Below are positions 1 through 7,531 of a stretch of DNA of 64,000 nucleotides, in pieces. Origin of the DNA: Streptomyces dengpaensis (GTDB lineage: Bacteria; Actinomycetota; Actinomycetes; Streptomycetales; Streptomycetaceae); the NCBI RefSeq assembly GCF_002946835.1, contig NZ_CP026652.1, forward strand, positions 6,138,001-6,202,000, in the 5' to 3' direction. Positions within the stretch are counted from its first letter, which is position 1, and every line of letters begins with the position of its first letter. Under the pieces are notes generated by a model. The model was given only the letters and a program-made list of their open reading frames with translations. It was not told the DNA's origin and ran no database searches. A program made the translations under genes and the position numbers.

Positions 1-460
1 GGCCCGCCAGCGACTTGAGGTACGCTGTCCCGCCGGCCGCCTGTGCCGGGAAGAACTTCATCTCGCGCACGCCCCGCTCCAGCAGCGTAACGACCTCCGA
101 CGTGGTGGACACCCCCGGCAGGAAGGGCACCCCGGACCCCCGCATCGCCTCCAGCAGTACGTCCGTCCAGCCCGGGCTGACCAGGAAGCGGGCGCCCGCC
201 GTCACCGAGTCGGCCACCTGTTCCGGCGAGAGGACCGTGCCCGCGCCGACCACCGCGTCGGGCACCTCCGCCGCGATCGCCCGGATCGCGGCGAGCGCGG
301 CCGGTGTCCGCAGCGTCACCTCGATCGCGGGCAGCCCGCCCGCGACCAGCGCCCGCGCCAGCGGTACGGCGTCGGAGGCGTCCGTGACCACGACGACGGG
401 GACCACGGGGGCGAGGTCCAGGACGGAGGCAGGCGGGGACGAGGGCAGCGGCGACGTCAT
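1..460 (-). CDS. eda: KDPG / 4-hydroxy-2-oxoglutarate aldolase, 3' end outside window
   Basis: Class I aldolase that splits 2-keto-3-deoxy-6-phosphogluconate (and 4-hydroxy-2-oxoglutarate) into pyruvate plus an aldehyde, in the cytoplasm. Read on the minus strand from 460, the protein begins MTSPLPSSPPASVLDLAP. It then shows the family's (beta/alpha)8-barrel landmarks: VPVVVVTDASDAVPLARAL, AIEVTLRTPAAL (catalytic Glu region), VGAGTVLSPEQV, FLVSPGW, PFLPGVSTTSEV and MKFFPAQAAGG, where the K of the MKFFPA motif is the Schiff-base lysine. About 153 residues are visible of a usual ~205-215, so the C-terminus lies left of base 1. An ATG three codons upstream (469) is an alternative start. The ATG at 460 is favoured because AGGA lies a suitable distance before it. 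A double near-palindrome sits just upstream (482-517). Confidence 0.9.
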   Translation of the reverse strand, partial: MTSPLPSSPPASVLDLAPVVPVVVVTDASDAVPLARALVAGGLPAIEVTLRTPAALAAIRAIAAEVPDAVVGAGTVLSPEQVADSVTAGARFLVSPGWTDVLLEAMRGSGVPFLPGVSTTSEVVTLLERGVREMKFFPAQAAGGTAYLKSLAG

Positions 461-481
461 GCCGTTCATCCTGCACAGCGC

Positions 482-517
482 TCGCAGCATGCGCAAAGGT
501 CGTTGCGCATGCTGCAA
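482..517. promoter_or_regulatory. Two near-palindromic 15-mers forming a perfect 13-bp inverted repeat (operator candidate)
   Basis: GCAGCATGCGCAA (484-496) is the exact reverse complement of TTGCGCATGCTGC (503-515), with a 6-bp spacer. Each arm is itself nearly palindromic around GCATGC, so it looks like two adjacent binding sites for a dimeric repressor. It lies 20-60 bp upstream of the aldolase start, between the divergent ends of eda and yaaA, where an operator controlling eda would be expected. The regulator cannot be named from the sequence. Confidence 0.55.
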
Positions 518-538
518 CGGGCCGTGTCGGGGGGCGGC

Positions 539-1339
539 TCAGTGGATCTCCGTCACCACCACGTCCAGCGCCCACGGCCTGCCCGCCCTGCCGGGCGCCT
601 CCGCCTCCACCACGTACCCCAGGTCCCGCAGCGCCTCCACCAGCGCCGCCGGGTCCTTCGGCGCCGCGCCCGCGGTGAGCAGGCTGCGTACGATCTTGCC
701 CTTGGTCGCCTTGTTGAAGTGGCTGACGACGGAACGCTTCTCGACCCCGTTCACCAGTTGCGCGTGCAGCACCCGGACGGTCGCCGTCCGCCCCGCGACC
801 TCGCCCTTCGGCTTCCACGCCGCCGCGTAAGCCGAGGACCGCAGATCCAGCACCAGCCCGTCGCCGGCCGCCTCGGGCAGCGCGATGGCCATCGGCGTAC
901 GCCAGTGCGCGCCCAGCGCCCCGAGTCCGGGCAGCTTCACGCCCATCGAGCAGCGGTACGACGGGATCCGGTCAGTCACCCGGACCGCGCCCCACAGGCC
1001 GGAGAAGACGAGGAGCGAACGGCTCGCGCGCCGCTTGGCCGCCGTGTCCAGGGAAGCCAGGTCCAGGGCGTCGTACAGGACACCTGTGTAGATCTCTCCG
1101 GCCGGGCGGGCGCCCGCCGTCCGCAGGTCCGTGTTCTTCGCGATCTCGCCGCGCAGGCCCTCACTCAGGCCGAGCACCTCGCGGGCCTTCTCCTCGTCGC
1201 CCGCGCACAGCTCGACCAGCTCGTCGAGGACCGCCTGACGTGCCTCGGCGAGGCCGGGCAGGGACAGCGACTCCGCCTTCAGCGGGGCTCCTCGGCCGGA
1301 GGGAGCCTTGCCTTCGGAGGGCGGCAGCAGCACGAGCAC
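539..1339 (-). CDS. yaaA: Peroxide stress protein YaaA (UPF0246/DUF328)
   Basis: 266-aa cytoplasmic protein of the YaaA family, which in E. coli limits intracellular free iron during hydrogen peroxide stress. The N-terminus MLVLLPPSEGKAPSGRGAPL is the family signature. Further conserved blocks include YTGVLYDALDLASL, SGLWGAVRVTDRIPSYRCSMG (about residues 114-134) and VVSHFNKATKGKIVRSLL (about 204-221). The length fits the family. The start is GTG at 1339 with a GAGGAG ribosome-binding site about 8 nt upstream. Single gene, convergent with nothing close. The next gene to the right is divergent. Confidence 0.93.
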   Translation of the reverse strand: MLVLLPPSEGKAPSGRGAPLKAESLSLPGLAEARQAVLDELVELCAGDEEKAREVLGLSEGLRGEIAKNTDLRTAGARPAGEIYTGVLYDALDLASLDTAAKRRASRSLLVFSGLWGAVRVTDRIPSYRCSMGVKLPGLGALGAHWRTPMAIALPEAAGDGLVLDLRSSAYAAAWKPKGEVAGRTATVRVLHAQLVNGVEKRSVVSHFNKATKGKIVRSLLTAGAAPKDPAALVEALRDLGYVVEAEAPGRAGRPWALDVVVTEIH

Positions 1340-1459
1340 GGTTGTTTTCTCCTCACGGTGGATGGGCCCCGCGCCAGCCTAAGGGGTGCCGCGCGGTCAC
1401 TCCCCGGCCTGGAAGGCGCCGGGAGTGCCGACCGCGACCGCGCGGCCTACGCTCAGTCC

Positions 1460-2896
1460 ATGCCTCGCCGTCACATCCGCGTCATCGCCGGCGCAGCCGA
1501 GGCCCCCCTGCGGGCGGCCCTGCGCGCGCTGCGGACCGAGCTCGGTGTGCCCGACAGCTTCCCGGCCGACGTACTGGAGGAGGCGGAACGGGCACCCCGT
1601 CTCCCCTCCTACGACGCGACGGTCATCCCTCTGTTCACCATCGATCCGCCGACCTCCGCCGACCTCGACCAGGCGATGCACCTCGCGCGGCGCGAGCAGG
1701 GCGGCTACCGCGTGCGGTACGCGATCGCCGACGTCGCTGCCTTCGTCGTACCCGGCGGCGCCCTGGACGCCGAGGCGCACCGGCGGGTGACGACCCTCTA
1801 CTTCCCGGACGAGAAGGTCCCGCTGCATCCGACGCGGCTGTCCGAGGGCGTCGCCAGTCTGCTCCCGGACCAGACCTGCCCGGCCGTGCTGTGGACGATC
1901 GACCTCGACGCGGAGGGCCGTACGGTGGCGGCCGACGTACGCCGTGCCCTCGTCCGCAGCCGCGCCAAGCTCACCTACGCGCAGGTGCAGGGGCTGATCG
2001 ACGCGGGGACGGCCGAGGAGCCGGTCGCCCTGCTCAAGGACGTCGGGGTGCTGCGGGAGCGGCTGGAGGGGGAGCGCGGCGGCATCTCGCTCAACGTGCC
2101 CGAGCAGGAGATCGTCGAGCGCGACCACACGTACGAACTCGCCTACCGCGCCCCGCTTCCCGCCGAGGGCTGGAACGCGCAGCTCTCCCTGCTCACCGGG
2201 ATGACGGCGGCCGAGCTGATGCTCGCGTACGGCACGGGGGTGCTGCGGACGCTGCCCGCCGCACCGGACGGAGCGGTGGGCCGGCTGCGCCGCACCGCCG
2301 AGGCCCTGCGGATCGAGTGGCCGCACCATGTCTCGTACGCGCAGCTCATCCGCTCCCTCGACCCGCACCGGCCGCACCACGCGGCGTTCCTCCAGGAGTG
2401 CACGACGCTGCTGCGCGGCGCGGGCTACACCGTCTTCCGCGACGGCGCGCTCCCCGCGGTCACCGCGCACTCCGCCGTCGCCGCGCCCTACGCCCACTGC
2501 ACGGCACCGCTGCGCCGCCTCGTCGACCGTTACGCCTCGGAGCTCTGTCTCGCGGCCGCCGCGGACCAGCCGCCCCCCGACTGGGTGCTCGCGGCCCTCG
2601 ACGCCCTCCCCAGGGAGATGGCCGACGGCGCCCGGCGCGCGGGTGCCATCGAGCGCGAGTGCGTCGACATCGTCGAGGCAGCGCTGCTCAAGGACCGGGT
2701 CGGCGACGTCTTCGAGGGCTGCGTGGTCGACGTACAGGAGCGTGAACCCACCGTGGGGACCGTGCAGTTGGAGTCCCCGGCCGTCTTCGCCCGGATCACG
2801 GGCGGCGGGGCGCGGCTGTCGCTGGGGGAGCGGTTGCGGGTGCGGCTCATACAGGCGGACCCGGGGACGGAGAGGGTGGAGTTCGTGCCGGTGTGA
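1460..2896 (+). CDS. RNB-domain ribonuclease (RNase II/R family)
   Basis: 3'-5' exoribonuclease-type protein of 478 aa. The RNB catalytic domain is clear. PLFTIDPPTSADLDQAMHL (about residues 56-74) carries the D-x-(5-7)-D-x-D-D type metal ligands in the variant DPPTSADLD. It is followed by GYRVRYAIADVAAFV, LYFPDEKVPLHPTRLSEG and, near the C-terminus, VTAHSAVAAPYAHCTAPLRRLVDRY, the conserved Y-x-H-x-T-xP-R-R block that contacts RNA. It is shorter than E. coli RNase II (644 aa) and lacks obvious N-terminal cold-shock domains, typical of the actinobacterial short form. The frame is open far upstream (to 503), but the ATG at 1460 begins the conserved MPRRHIRVIAG start, and the upstream part overlaps yaaA antisense. 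The 3' end overlaps the convergent merR pseudogene by 50 bp. Confidence 0.9.
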   Translation: MPRRHIRVIAGAAEAPLRAALRALRTELGVPDSFPADVLEEAERAPRLPSYDATVIPLFTIDPPTSADLDQAMHLARREQGGYRVRYAIADVAAFVVPGGALDAEAHRRVTTLYFPDEKVPLHPTRLSEGVASLLPDQTCPAVLWTIDLDAEGRTVAADVRRALVRSRAKLTYAQVQGLIDAGTAEEPVALLKDVGVLRERLEGERGGISLNVPEQEIVERDHTYELAYRAPLPAEGWNAQLSLLTGMTAAELMLAYGTGVLRTLPAAPDGAVGRLRRTAEALRIEWPHHVSYAQLIRSLDPHRPHHAAFLQECTTLLRGAGYTVFRDGALPAVTAHSAVAAPYAHCTAPLRRLVDRYASELCLAAAADQPPPDWVLAALDALPREMADGARRAGAIERECVDIVEAALLKDRVGDVFEGCVVDVQEREPTVGTVQLESPAVFARITGGGARLSLGERLRVRLIQADPGTERVEFVPV

Positions 2897-3453
2897 GTTC
2901 TTTCGTCAGTTCCTTTGCAAGTACGTCGGCCTCGTCTGCGTGGAAGCGGAAAAGGTGGACGGACCTGCGCCGCCCGAAGAACGTGAAGTGGTCGACGGAG
3001 GAGGCCAGTTCGAGCGTGACGTTCGTCTGGGCTCCGACGGCCAGATTCAGTACTCCCTCGGCCAGTTCGGGGGAGACCGGGCCCTCGGGAGGCAGCTCCC
3101 GCTCCCGCAGGGCGCGCAACTGGGCCCGCCGTTCCCGGATCGCGGGCTCCTGGCGTGCCAGGTCCTCGTCCAACTCAGCGAGCACCTCGCCGAGTTCGCG
3201 CCCCGCGTCGTCCGCGAGGACGTCCCGGACCTCGGCGAGGCCGAGCCCCAGCTCGGTCAGCCGACGGATCCGGGCGAGGACGACCGCGTGCCGCAGTCCG
3301 TAGTCGCGGATGGGGGCACCGCCCGCTCGAGCGTAGTCGAGAGTGGGGGACGTACGGCAGCCGCTCGGGCTCGGGCAGCAGCCCGAGGTGGTGGTAGTGC
3401 CGCACGGTCCGCGTCGTGACGCCGACGGCAGTGGCGAGTTCTCCGATCCGCAT
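2847..3453 (-). pseudogene. MerR-family transcriptional regulator interrupted by a 40-bp repeat
   Basis: The N-terminal winged helix-turn-helix of a MerR regulator is read from ATG 3453: MRIGELATAVGVTTRTVRHY, then HHLGLLPEPERLPYV. A GAGGGC ribosome-binding site lies just before it. The rest (RDYGLRHAVVLARIRRLTEL, then the coiled-coil and effector part to the stop at 2847) lies in another frame. The junction coincides with a 40-bp G-rich repeat at 3311-3350. Removing exactly those 40 bp fuses the two parts in frame as EPERLPYVRDYGLRHAVV and gives an ordinary 188-aa MerR protein. As it stands translation stops early and no effector domain is made, so the gene is called broken. The alternative is a sequencing error, but the clean restoration argues against it. 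Confidence 0.85.
3311..3350. repeat. 40-bp G-rich stem-loop repeat inserted in merR
   Basis: The unit begins TGGGGGCACC, ends GAGTGGGGGA, and has a CTCGA...TCGAG stem at its centre (GCTCGAGCGTAGTCGAGA). From memory, very similar elements (GGGGGCACC...CTCGAGCG..GTCGAG..TGGGGGA) are scattered through Streptomyces genomes, usually between genes. Here it lies inside a coding sequence. Because 40 is not a multiple of 3 it shifts the frame. No other full copy was noticed in this window. Confidence 0.7.
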
Positions 3454-3628
3454 GCCCTCAGTAGAAACGTTGACGTTGCGGAGGGGGCAAGCGAGCGGCT
3501 CGACGCGTCGGGCTGTCCCTGACGGCGGCCGTGATCGTGTGCCACGATCGAGGGAAGAGTTCCCGATCTCCTGGACGGGTGATCCACCGATGTCCGAATC
3601 TGGCGAGCGACCGAAGGAGGGGCGTGAC

Positions 3629-4207
3629 ATGACTGCCATGGCACACGAGCCGCTCACGCAGGAAGAGGTCCTGCTGGAGGGCTTTCTCGCCCTGGATACT
3701 CCGGAGGGTTTCCGGGCCGAGCTGATCGAGGGGGAGATCGTCGTGACGCCGCCGCCGGACGGGGACCACGAGGACTACATCAACCGGATGATGAAGCAGG
3801 TGATCAGGCGGTCCAAGACCGACATGGACTTCTCCGGGAACAAGGGACTGAAGCTGGCGAGCGGGGGTGGCTGCCCGAGGGACCATGCGATCCCGGACGG
3901 CACATTCGCCCCGGCGGAGCTGCGGCTCTACCGGGGTGCCGATTCCTGGATGCCCTGCGCGGGGGTTGCCATGGTGCTGGAAGTAACGTCCACCAGGCCG
4001 AGGGCCGACCGTGAGGCCAAACGCCGCTGCTACGCCCGCGGCGGCATCCCCCTCTACCTGCTCGTCGACCGCGAGACCGCCCAGATCACGCTGTTCAGCG
4101 CCCCGGAGGGCGACGACTACCGTCAGCACTGCACCCTCCCCTTCGGTAAACCGCTCACCCTCCCGGAGCCCTTCGCTATCGAGCTGGACACAACGGACTT
4201 CCTGTAG
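3629..4207 (+). CDS. Uma2-family (DUF820) endonuclease-like protein
   Basis: 192-aa protein of the Uma2/DUF820 family, a PD-(D/E)XK-fold group common in Streptomyces and cyanobacteria whose biological role is poorly known. Visible features are FRAELIEGEIVVTPPPDGDH (about residues 27-46), the central IPDGTFAPAEL, and VLEVTSTRPRADREAKRRCY followed by GIPLYLLVD, the region that carries the E-x-x-S...D...K core of the nuclease fold. The start at ATG 3629 is set by AAGGAGG at 3614-3620. The frame is open further upstream but without family similarity. It stands alone, 74 bp before the promoter of the first rnpB copy, and is probably the last core gene before the island. Confidence 0.82.
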   Translation: MTAMAHEPLTQEEVLLEGFLALDTPEGFRAELIEGEIVVTPPPDGDHEDYINRMMKQVIRRSKTDMDFSGNKGLKLASGGGCPRDHAIPDGTFAPAELRLYRGADSWMPCAGVAMVLEVTSTRPRADREAKRRCYARGGIPLYLLVDRETAQITLFSAPEGDDYRQHCTLPFGKPLTLPEPFAIELDTTDFL

Positions 4208-4280
4208 TCGCCCTGCGCCATGGGGCCCCTCGCCGGCTCGGTGCTGGAGACGGCCGGACCGAGGCGCGCCACACGCCCGG

Positions 4281-4286
4281 TAACAT
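4281..4286 (+). promoter_or_regulatory. -10 box of rnpB copy 1
   Basis: TAACAT fits TANNNT and sits 14 nt before the GACGAG that opens helix P1. The same box at the same spacing precedes the second copy (7098-7103), and the duplicated sequence starts exactly here. No convincing -35 box is visible. Confidence 0.5.
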
Positions 4287-4299
4287 GGTCGACACGGCA

Positions 4300-4691
4300 G
4301 ACGAGCCGGGCGGGCGGCCGCGTGGAGGTTCTTGTGGACCTCCCCGAGGAACGTCCGGGCTCCACAGGGCAGGGTGGTGGCTAACGGCCACCCGGGGTGA
4401 CCCGCGGGACAGTGCCACAGAAAGCAAACCGCCCGGCGCTCAGGCGCTGGGTAAGGGTGAAACGGTGGTGTAAGAGACCACCAGTGCCCAGGGTGACCTG
4501 GGCAGCTAGGTAAACCCCACCCGGAGCAAGGTCAAGAGGGGCCGCTGTAAAAGGCGGCTCTGCGCGGACGTTCGAGGGCTGCCCGCCCGAGTCCGCGGGT
4601 AGACCGCACGAGGCCGGCGGCAACGCCGGCCCTAGATGGATGGCCGTCGCTCCGAGGTCCGCGAGGACCCCGGAGAACAGAACCCGGCGTA
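4300..4691 (+). ncRNA. rnpB: RNase P RNA, first copy, lacking the 3' strand of helix P1
   Basis: Catalytic RNA of ribonuclease P (bacterial type A), which matures tRNA 5' ends. All universally conserved blocks are present: GAGGAACGTCCGGGCTCCAC, ACAGTGCCACAGAAA, GGGTAAGGGTGAAACGGTGG, GGTAAACCCCACCCGGAGCA, GCCCGAGTCCGCGGGTAGAC and CCCTAGATGGATGGCCGTC. Variable helices are base-paired with compensatory changes relative to the second copy: the P3-type stem GGAGGT...ACCTCC, the stem GCCGC...GCGGC, and the 3' stem CTCCG.GGTCC gcga GGACC.CGGAG. Similarity to copy 2 ends at 4691. After that base there is no sequence complementary to the 5' GACGAGCCGGGC, so helix P1 cannot form, and no terminator follows. 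It is either a displaced host gene or the copy brought in by the element. Expression and function are uncertain. Confidence 0.88.
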
Positions 4692-4865
4692 ACATCCGAA
4701 TGTCGCTGCCGCCCAGCATTTTCCCAGGTCAGAGCGCTGCGGCGCGATGAAAATCAGCGGCCGGGTCGAATCCGGGTCGAATTTCGCCGTGTGTGTGCAG
4801 AGCGACGTTCTCCGCCCGGGGTGCGAGTTGATGAAAGTGCTGTGAGCAGCGGAAATGCTTCCGAC

Positions 4866-4913
4866 GACCGAACACCTCGGACGATATGAAAATATCGTCC
4901 GAGGTGTCCGGTC
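4866..4913. repeat. Long perfect-but-one hairpin with GAAA loop
   Basis: Left arm 4866-4887 and right arm 4892-4913 are reverse complements over 22 bp with one mismatch (A4871), closed by a GAAA (GNRA-type) tetraloop. The left arm ends CTCGGACGATAT. No T-run follows, so it is not a standard terminator. It lies between the truncated rnpB copy and the nuclease gene, within the presumed mobile segment, and could be a structural end, a recognition site or a 5'-leader element. Confidence 0.8.
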
Positions 4914-4966
4914 AGCGCAAATGTGGATGATCCGGGCATTGGTACGGCTCTGTCAGACTCCGTTCG

Positions 4967-4972
4967 TATTCT
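4967..4972 (+). promoter_or_regulatory. Possible -10 box for a leaderless nuclease transcript
   Basis: TATTCT lies 6 nt before the GTG at 4979, and no ribosome-binding site is visible there. That arrangement is typical of leaderless actinobacterial mRNAs. No clear -35 box is seen. Confidence 0.35.
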
Positions 4973-4978
4973 CACGCC

Positions 4979-7066
4979 GTGAGCGCATCTCAAGATTTGG
5001 AAGCGTCCGTAAGCGGCGTGGCAGCTCTCGACGTCTGGCCGCCTCAGCCGGCGCCGCTCGACACCGGGAGCTGTGGGCGCGAGGACCGATTGCGGATGCT
5101 TCGGCAGATGCGGTCCGTCTGGGAGGAGAACAACCGAGCACGCCACGAGCGGATCATGAAGGAACTCGCGGTTGCTCAGGCGCGGCAGGCCGAAGTCACC
5201 GCCTACTGGAATCAGCACAAGACCGCGGTCGTGGGCCGGTGGGACAGCCGTACTGGTGGGCGTGGAGAAACCACGATTGCGGATATCCCGGAGGTCGCGA
5301 CGCAGTGGCACCAAGACAACCGAGTCTATCCCGAGAACGTCTCGGCGACGGCTCAGAGGCGCGGCGAGGTCAGTCCGTACATGTGGCAATGCCCCCTTGC
5401 CTTCGGCCATGAACCGTGGCCGGCCTGGCCCAAGGACCGCATTCAGAAGGGTGCAGGGTGTCCCGGGTGTCGTCGATTGACCCGGCTCGCGGACCTTCCG
5501 ACGCTGGCTGCTCAGTATCGTGGACAGATACCGGCGAGCGACATCACCCACGCTTCGCACGAGAGTGTGCCGTGGGCCTGCCGGACATGGTCGGTCGATC
5601 CAAGTACCGGAGTTTGGCGGCCGGTTGAGCACCGTTTCGAAGCGGTGGTCAAAGAGCGCGCGCTTCAGGGGAACGGCTGTCTGGTGTGCGCGGGGTACGT
5701 GATCGACGACACGAACTCGCTGCTCACTTGGTTCCCGGAAATTGCGGACGAGCTGGATGCTCCGGACCTTGATCCGCGTCGGCTGCCGACGAGCCAGCAC
5801 AACACTTCGCGAAAGGCTGCTGCCGAAGCGGGCAGCGCGGACACGTACGCGACCTTGTCTTGGAGGTGCCGTCACGGCCACGTGTGGGAGGCCACGATCC
5901 TCAACCGTGTCCAGGGCACCGGCTGCGGCAAGTGCTCGACTTCTGGGATATCGAAGGAACAGGTCCGGCTGGTGGCTGAGCTGTCGGGACTCATCGACCT
6001 TGTACCGCTGACGAGCCGAGACCCGCGGCTGCCGGACGGTGTGCTCGACTTCGCTTCGCACCGTCTCACCGTTCCGCCCGAGCACAAGCCAGCCCACTGG
6101 CGCTACAAGGACGTCGAGGTCGACGCGGTCTTCCAACTGCCTCATGGCGTCCGTGTAGGCCTCGAGTACGACGGAGCGTTCCACCACTCGGCCAGACAGA
6201 GAGACCGCCGCCAGTACGAGAACGACAAGAGCCGGGTACTTGTTGAAGCAGGGATCCTGGATCTGCTCATCCACGTGAGAATCGGTGATCTGCCGGAGAT
6301 GGAGGCTCCCCACGCTCTGGTCATAGCGGTACCTGAACGGGCCACGGCCTACCAGCAGGCCAGCGCGGTGGCCTCGGCCCTCTCGGCGCGCTTTCCCGAG
6401 GCTACGCCGGGCCTGGACGCCTACCTCAACGGTGGCACGGCTCAGCACGAGGCCGCTGCCGATGCCTACATCACCGCGGTATGGGGCGAACTGCGGCCTC
6501 CTCGCCGAAAGCCGAAGAAGACGGCCCCGCCGACACCGCGCCGCCTCTCACCAACGGCTCCGCATACAGACAGTCTGCTGTCACCCGTCTCCGAGCCCTA
6601 CCGGAACCCGGTAAACCCAGATGAGATCATCCGCGACTACCGGTGCGATTGTGGCAACCCCGAGATCTTCACTGCTGTCCAATCCCAGGTCACTTCCGGA
6701 AACACCCGTAGTTGCGGATGTCTGGCCACACAGGCCAGGCAGCGTCCGCGACCAGTTATCTCCAAGACTGAGACGCACGCCGTCCGAGCCTGGGCTCAAC
6801 AGCGGGCAATAGCCATCGGTGGCAGCGGACGGGTCCCGGACCAGGTGACGGCTTCCTTCCGACTCGACCAAGCCGGGCGTGGCGATCTGCTCGGCCCGGA
6901 TGGGCTGCTTGACGAGGCGCGCGTTCGTGAGTGGGCAGTGACCGCAGGACTTCAGCTGGGAGCGAGGGGCAGAGTGACCGGAGAGCTATGGCTCGACTAC
7001 TCCACGAAGGCGCTCGCGGCTGGGGCGCAGATCAAGGAGGCTCCGGATCCGCCCTTCGGTCACTGA
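4979..7066 (+). CDS. Zinc-ribbon, Vsr-like (EDxHD) nuclease with two C-terminal Lsr2-like DNA-binding modules
   Basis: 695-aa protein with a striking order of domains. (1) Three zinc-ribbon/treble-clef repeats of the GHxW...GxGCPxC type: CPLAFGHEPWPAWPKDRIQK then GAGCPGC, a middle one ending GNGCLVC, and CRHGHVWEATILNRVQGTGC. (2) A nuclease-like core about residues 375-450: VDAVFQLPHGVRVGLEYDGA followed by FHH, D-K and LIHVRIGDLP. E396, D398 and H402 match the EDxHD signature of Vsr-like homing endonucleases. (3) Another CxC...CGC zinc knuckle (YRCDCGNPEIF...RSCGC). (4) Two segments, about 602-628 and 651-676 (VRAWAQQRAIAIGGSGRVP and VREWAVTAGLQLGARGRV), that resemble the DNA-binding domain of Lsr2. 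It lies between two rnpB copies and ends only 31 bp before the second promoter box. It is probably the enzyme of a selfish element. The domain calls come from motif recognition only. Confidence 0.78.
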   Translation: MSASQDLEASVSGVAALDVWPPQPAPLDTGSCGREDRLRMLRQMRSVWEENNRARHERIMKELAVAQARQAEVTAYWNQHKTAVVGRWDSRTGGRGETTIADIPEVATQWHQDNRVYPENVSATAQRRGEVSPYMWQCPLAFGHEPWPAWPKDRIQKGAGCPGCRRLTRLADLPTLAAQYRGQIPASDITHASHESVPWACRTWSVDPSTGVWRPVEHRFEAVVKERALQGNGCLVCAGYVIDDTNSLLTWFPEIADELDAPDLDPRRLPTSQHNTSRKAAAEAGSADTYATLSWRCRHGHVWEATILNRVQGTGCGKCSTSGISKEQVRLVAELSGLIDLVPLTSRDPRLPDGVLDFASHRLTVPPEHKPAHWRYKDVEVDAVFQLPHGVRVGLEYDGAFHHSARQRDRRQYENDKSRVLVEAGILDLLIHVRIGDLPEMEAPHALVIAVPERATAYQQASAVASALSARFPEATPGLDAYLNGGTAQHEAAADAYITAVWGELRPPRRKPKKTAPPTPRRLSPTAPHTDSLLSPVSEPYRNPVNPDEIIRDYRCDCGNPEIFTAVQSQVTSGNTRSCGCLATQARQRPRPVISKTETHAVRAWAQQRAIAIGGSGRVPDQVTASFRLDQAGRGDLLGPDGLLDEARVREWAVTAGLQLGARGRVTGELWLDYSTKALAAGAQIKEAPDPPFGH

Positions 7067-7097
7067 TCGATGAAACAAGGAGCCGTCCCTGGTCGGC

Positions 7098-7103
7098 TAA
7101 CAT
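7098..7103 (+). promoter_or_regulatory. -10 box of rnpB copy 2
   Basis: TAACAT, matching the box before copy 1 in sequence and distance to the RNA. It marks the left end of the duplicated segment (7098-7510 matches 4281-4691). Confidence 0.5.
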
Positions 7104-7116
7104 GGTTGACACGGCA

Positions 7117-7524
7117 GACGAGCCGGGCGGACGGCCGCGTGGAGTCTCCTTGACGGGGGGCTTCCCGAGGAACGTCCGGACTCCACAGGGCAGGGTGGTG
7201 GCTAACGGCCACCCGGGGTGACCCGCGGGACAGTGCCACAGAAAACAGACCGCCCGGCGCTCAGGCGCTGGGTAAGGGTGAAACGGTGGTGTAAGAGACC
7301 ACCAGTGCCCAGGGTGACCTGGGCAGCTAGGTAAACCCCACCTGGAGCAAGGTCAAAAGGAGCGCCGTGAAAAGCGCTCTGCGCGGACGTTCGAGGGCTG
7401 CCCGCCCGAGTCCGCGGGTAGACCGCACGAGGCCGGCGGCAACGCCGGCCCTAGATGGATGGCCGTCTCCCCGGTCGCCGCGAGGCGGCCGGGTGACAAA
7501 ATCCGGCGTACAGCCTGACTCGTC
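7117..7524 (+). ncRNA. rnpB: RNase P RNA, second copy, structurally complete
   Basis: Complete bacterial type A RNase P RNA of about 408 nt. The 5' GACGAG (7117-7122) pairs with CTCGTC (7519-7524) to close helix P1, which copy 1 cannot do. The conserved blocks are nearly identical to copy 1. Variable helices differ but still pair: a P3-type stem GGAGTCTCC with GGGGGCTTCC, the stem GCGC...GCGC, and the 3' stem CCCGGTCGCC gcga GGCGGCCGGG. The last stem and the 3' end ATCCGGCGTACAGCCTGACT look like the usual Streptomyces gene as remembered. A terminator follows. This is most likely the working copy. Confidence 0.93.
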
Positions 7525-7531
7525 TGCCCCT

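Noticed and set aside
503..1459. N-terminal extension of the RNB ribonuclease by up to 319 codons
   Set aside because: The extension is antisense to yaaA, which has a clear family match; ATG 1460 begins the conserved protein.
4754..6448. 564-codon open frame antisense to the nuclease gene
   Set aside because: Arg/Val-rich low-information sequence with no family pattern; long antisense frames are expected in DNA this GC-rich, and the opposite strand has clear zinc-ribbon and nuclease motifs.
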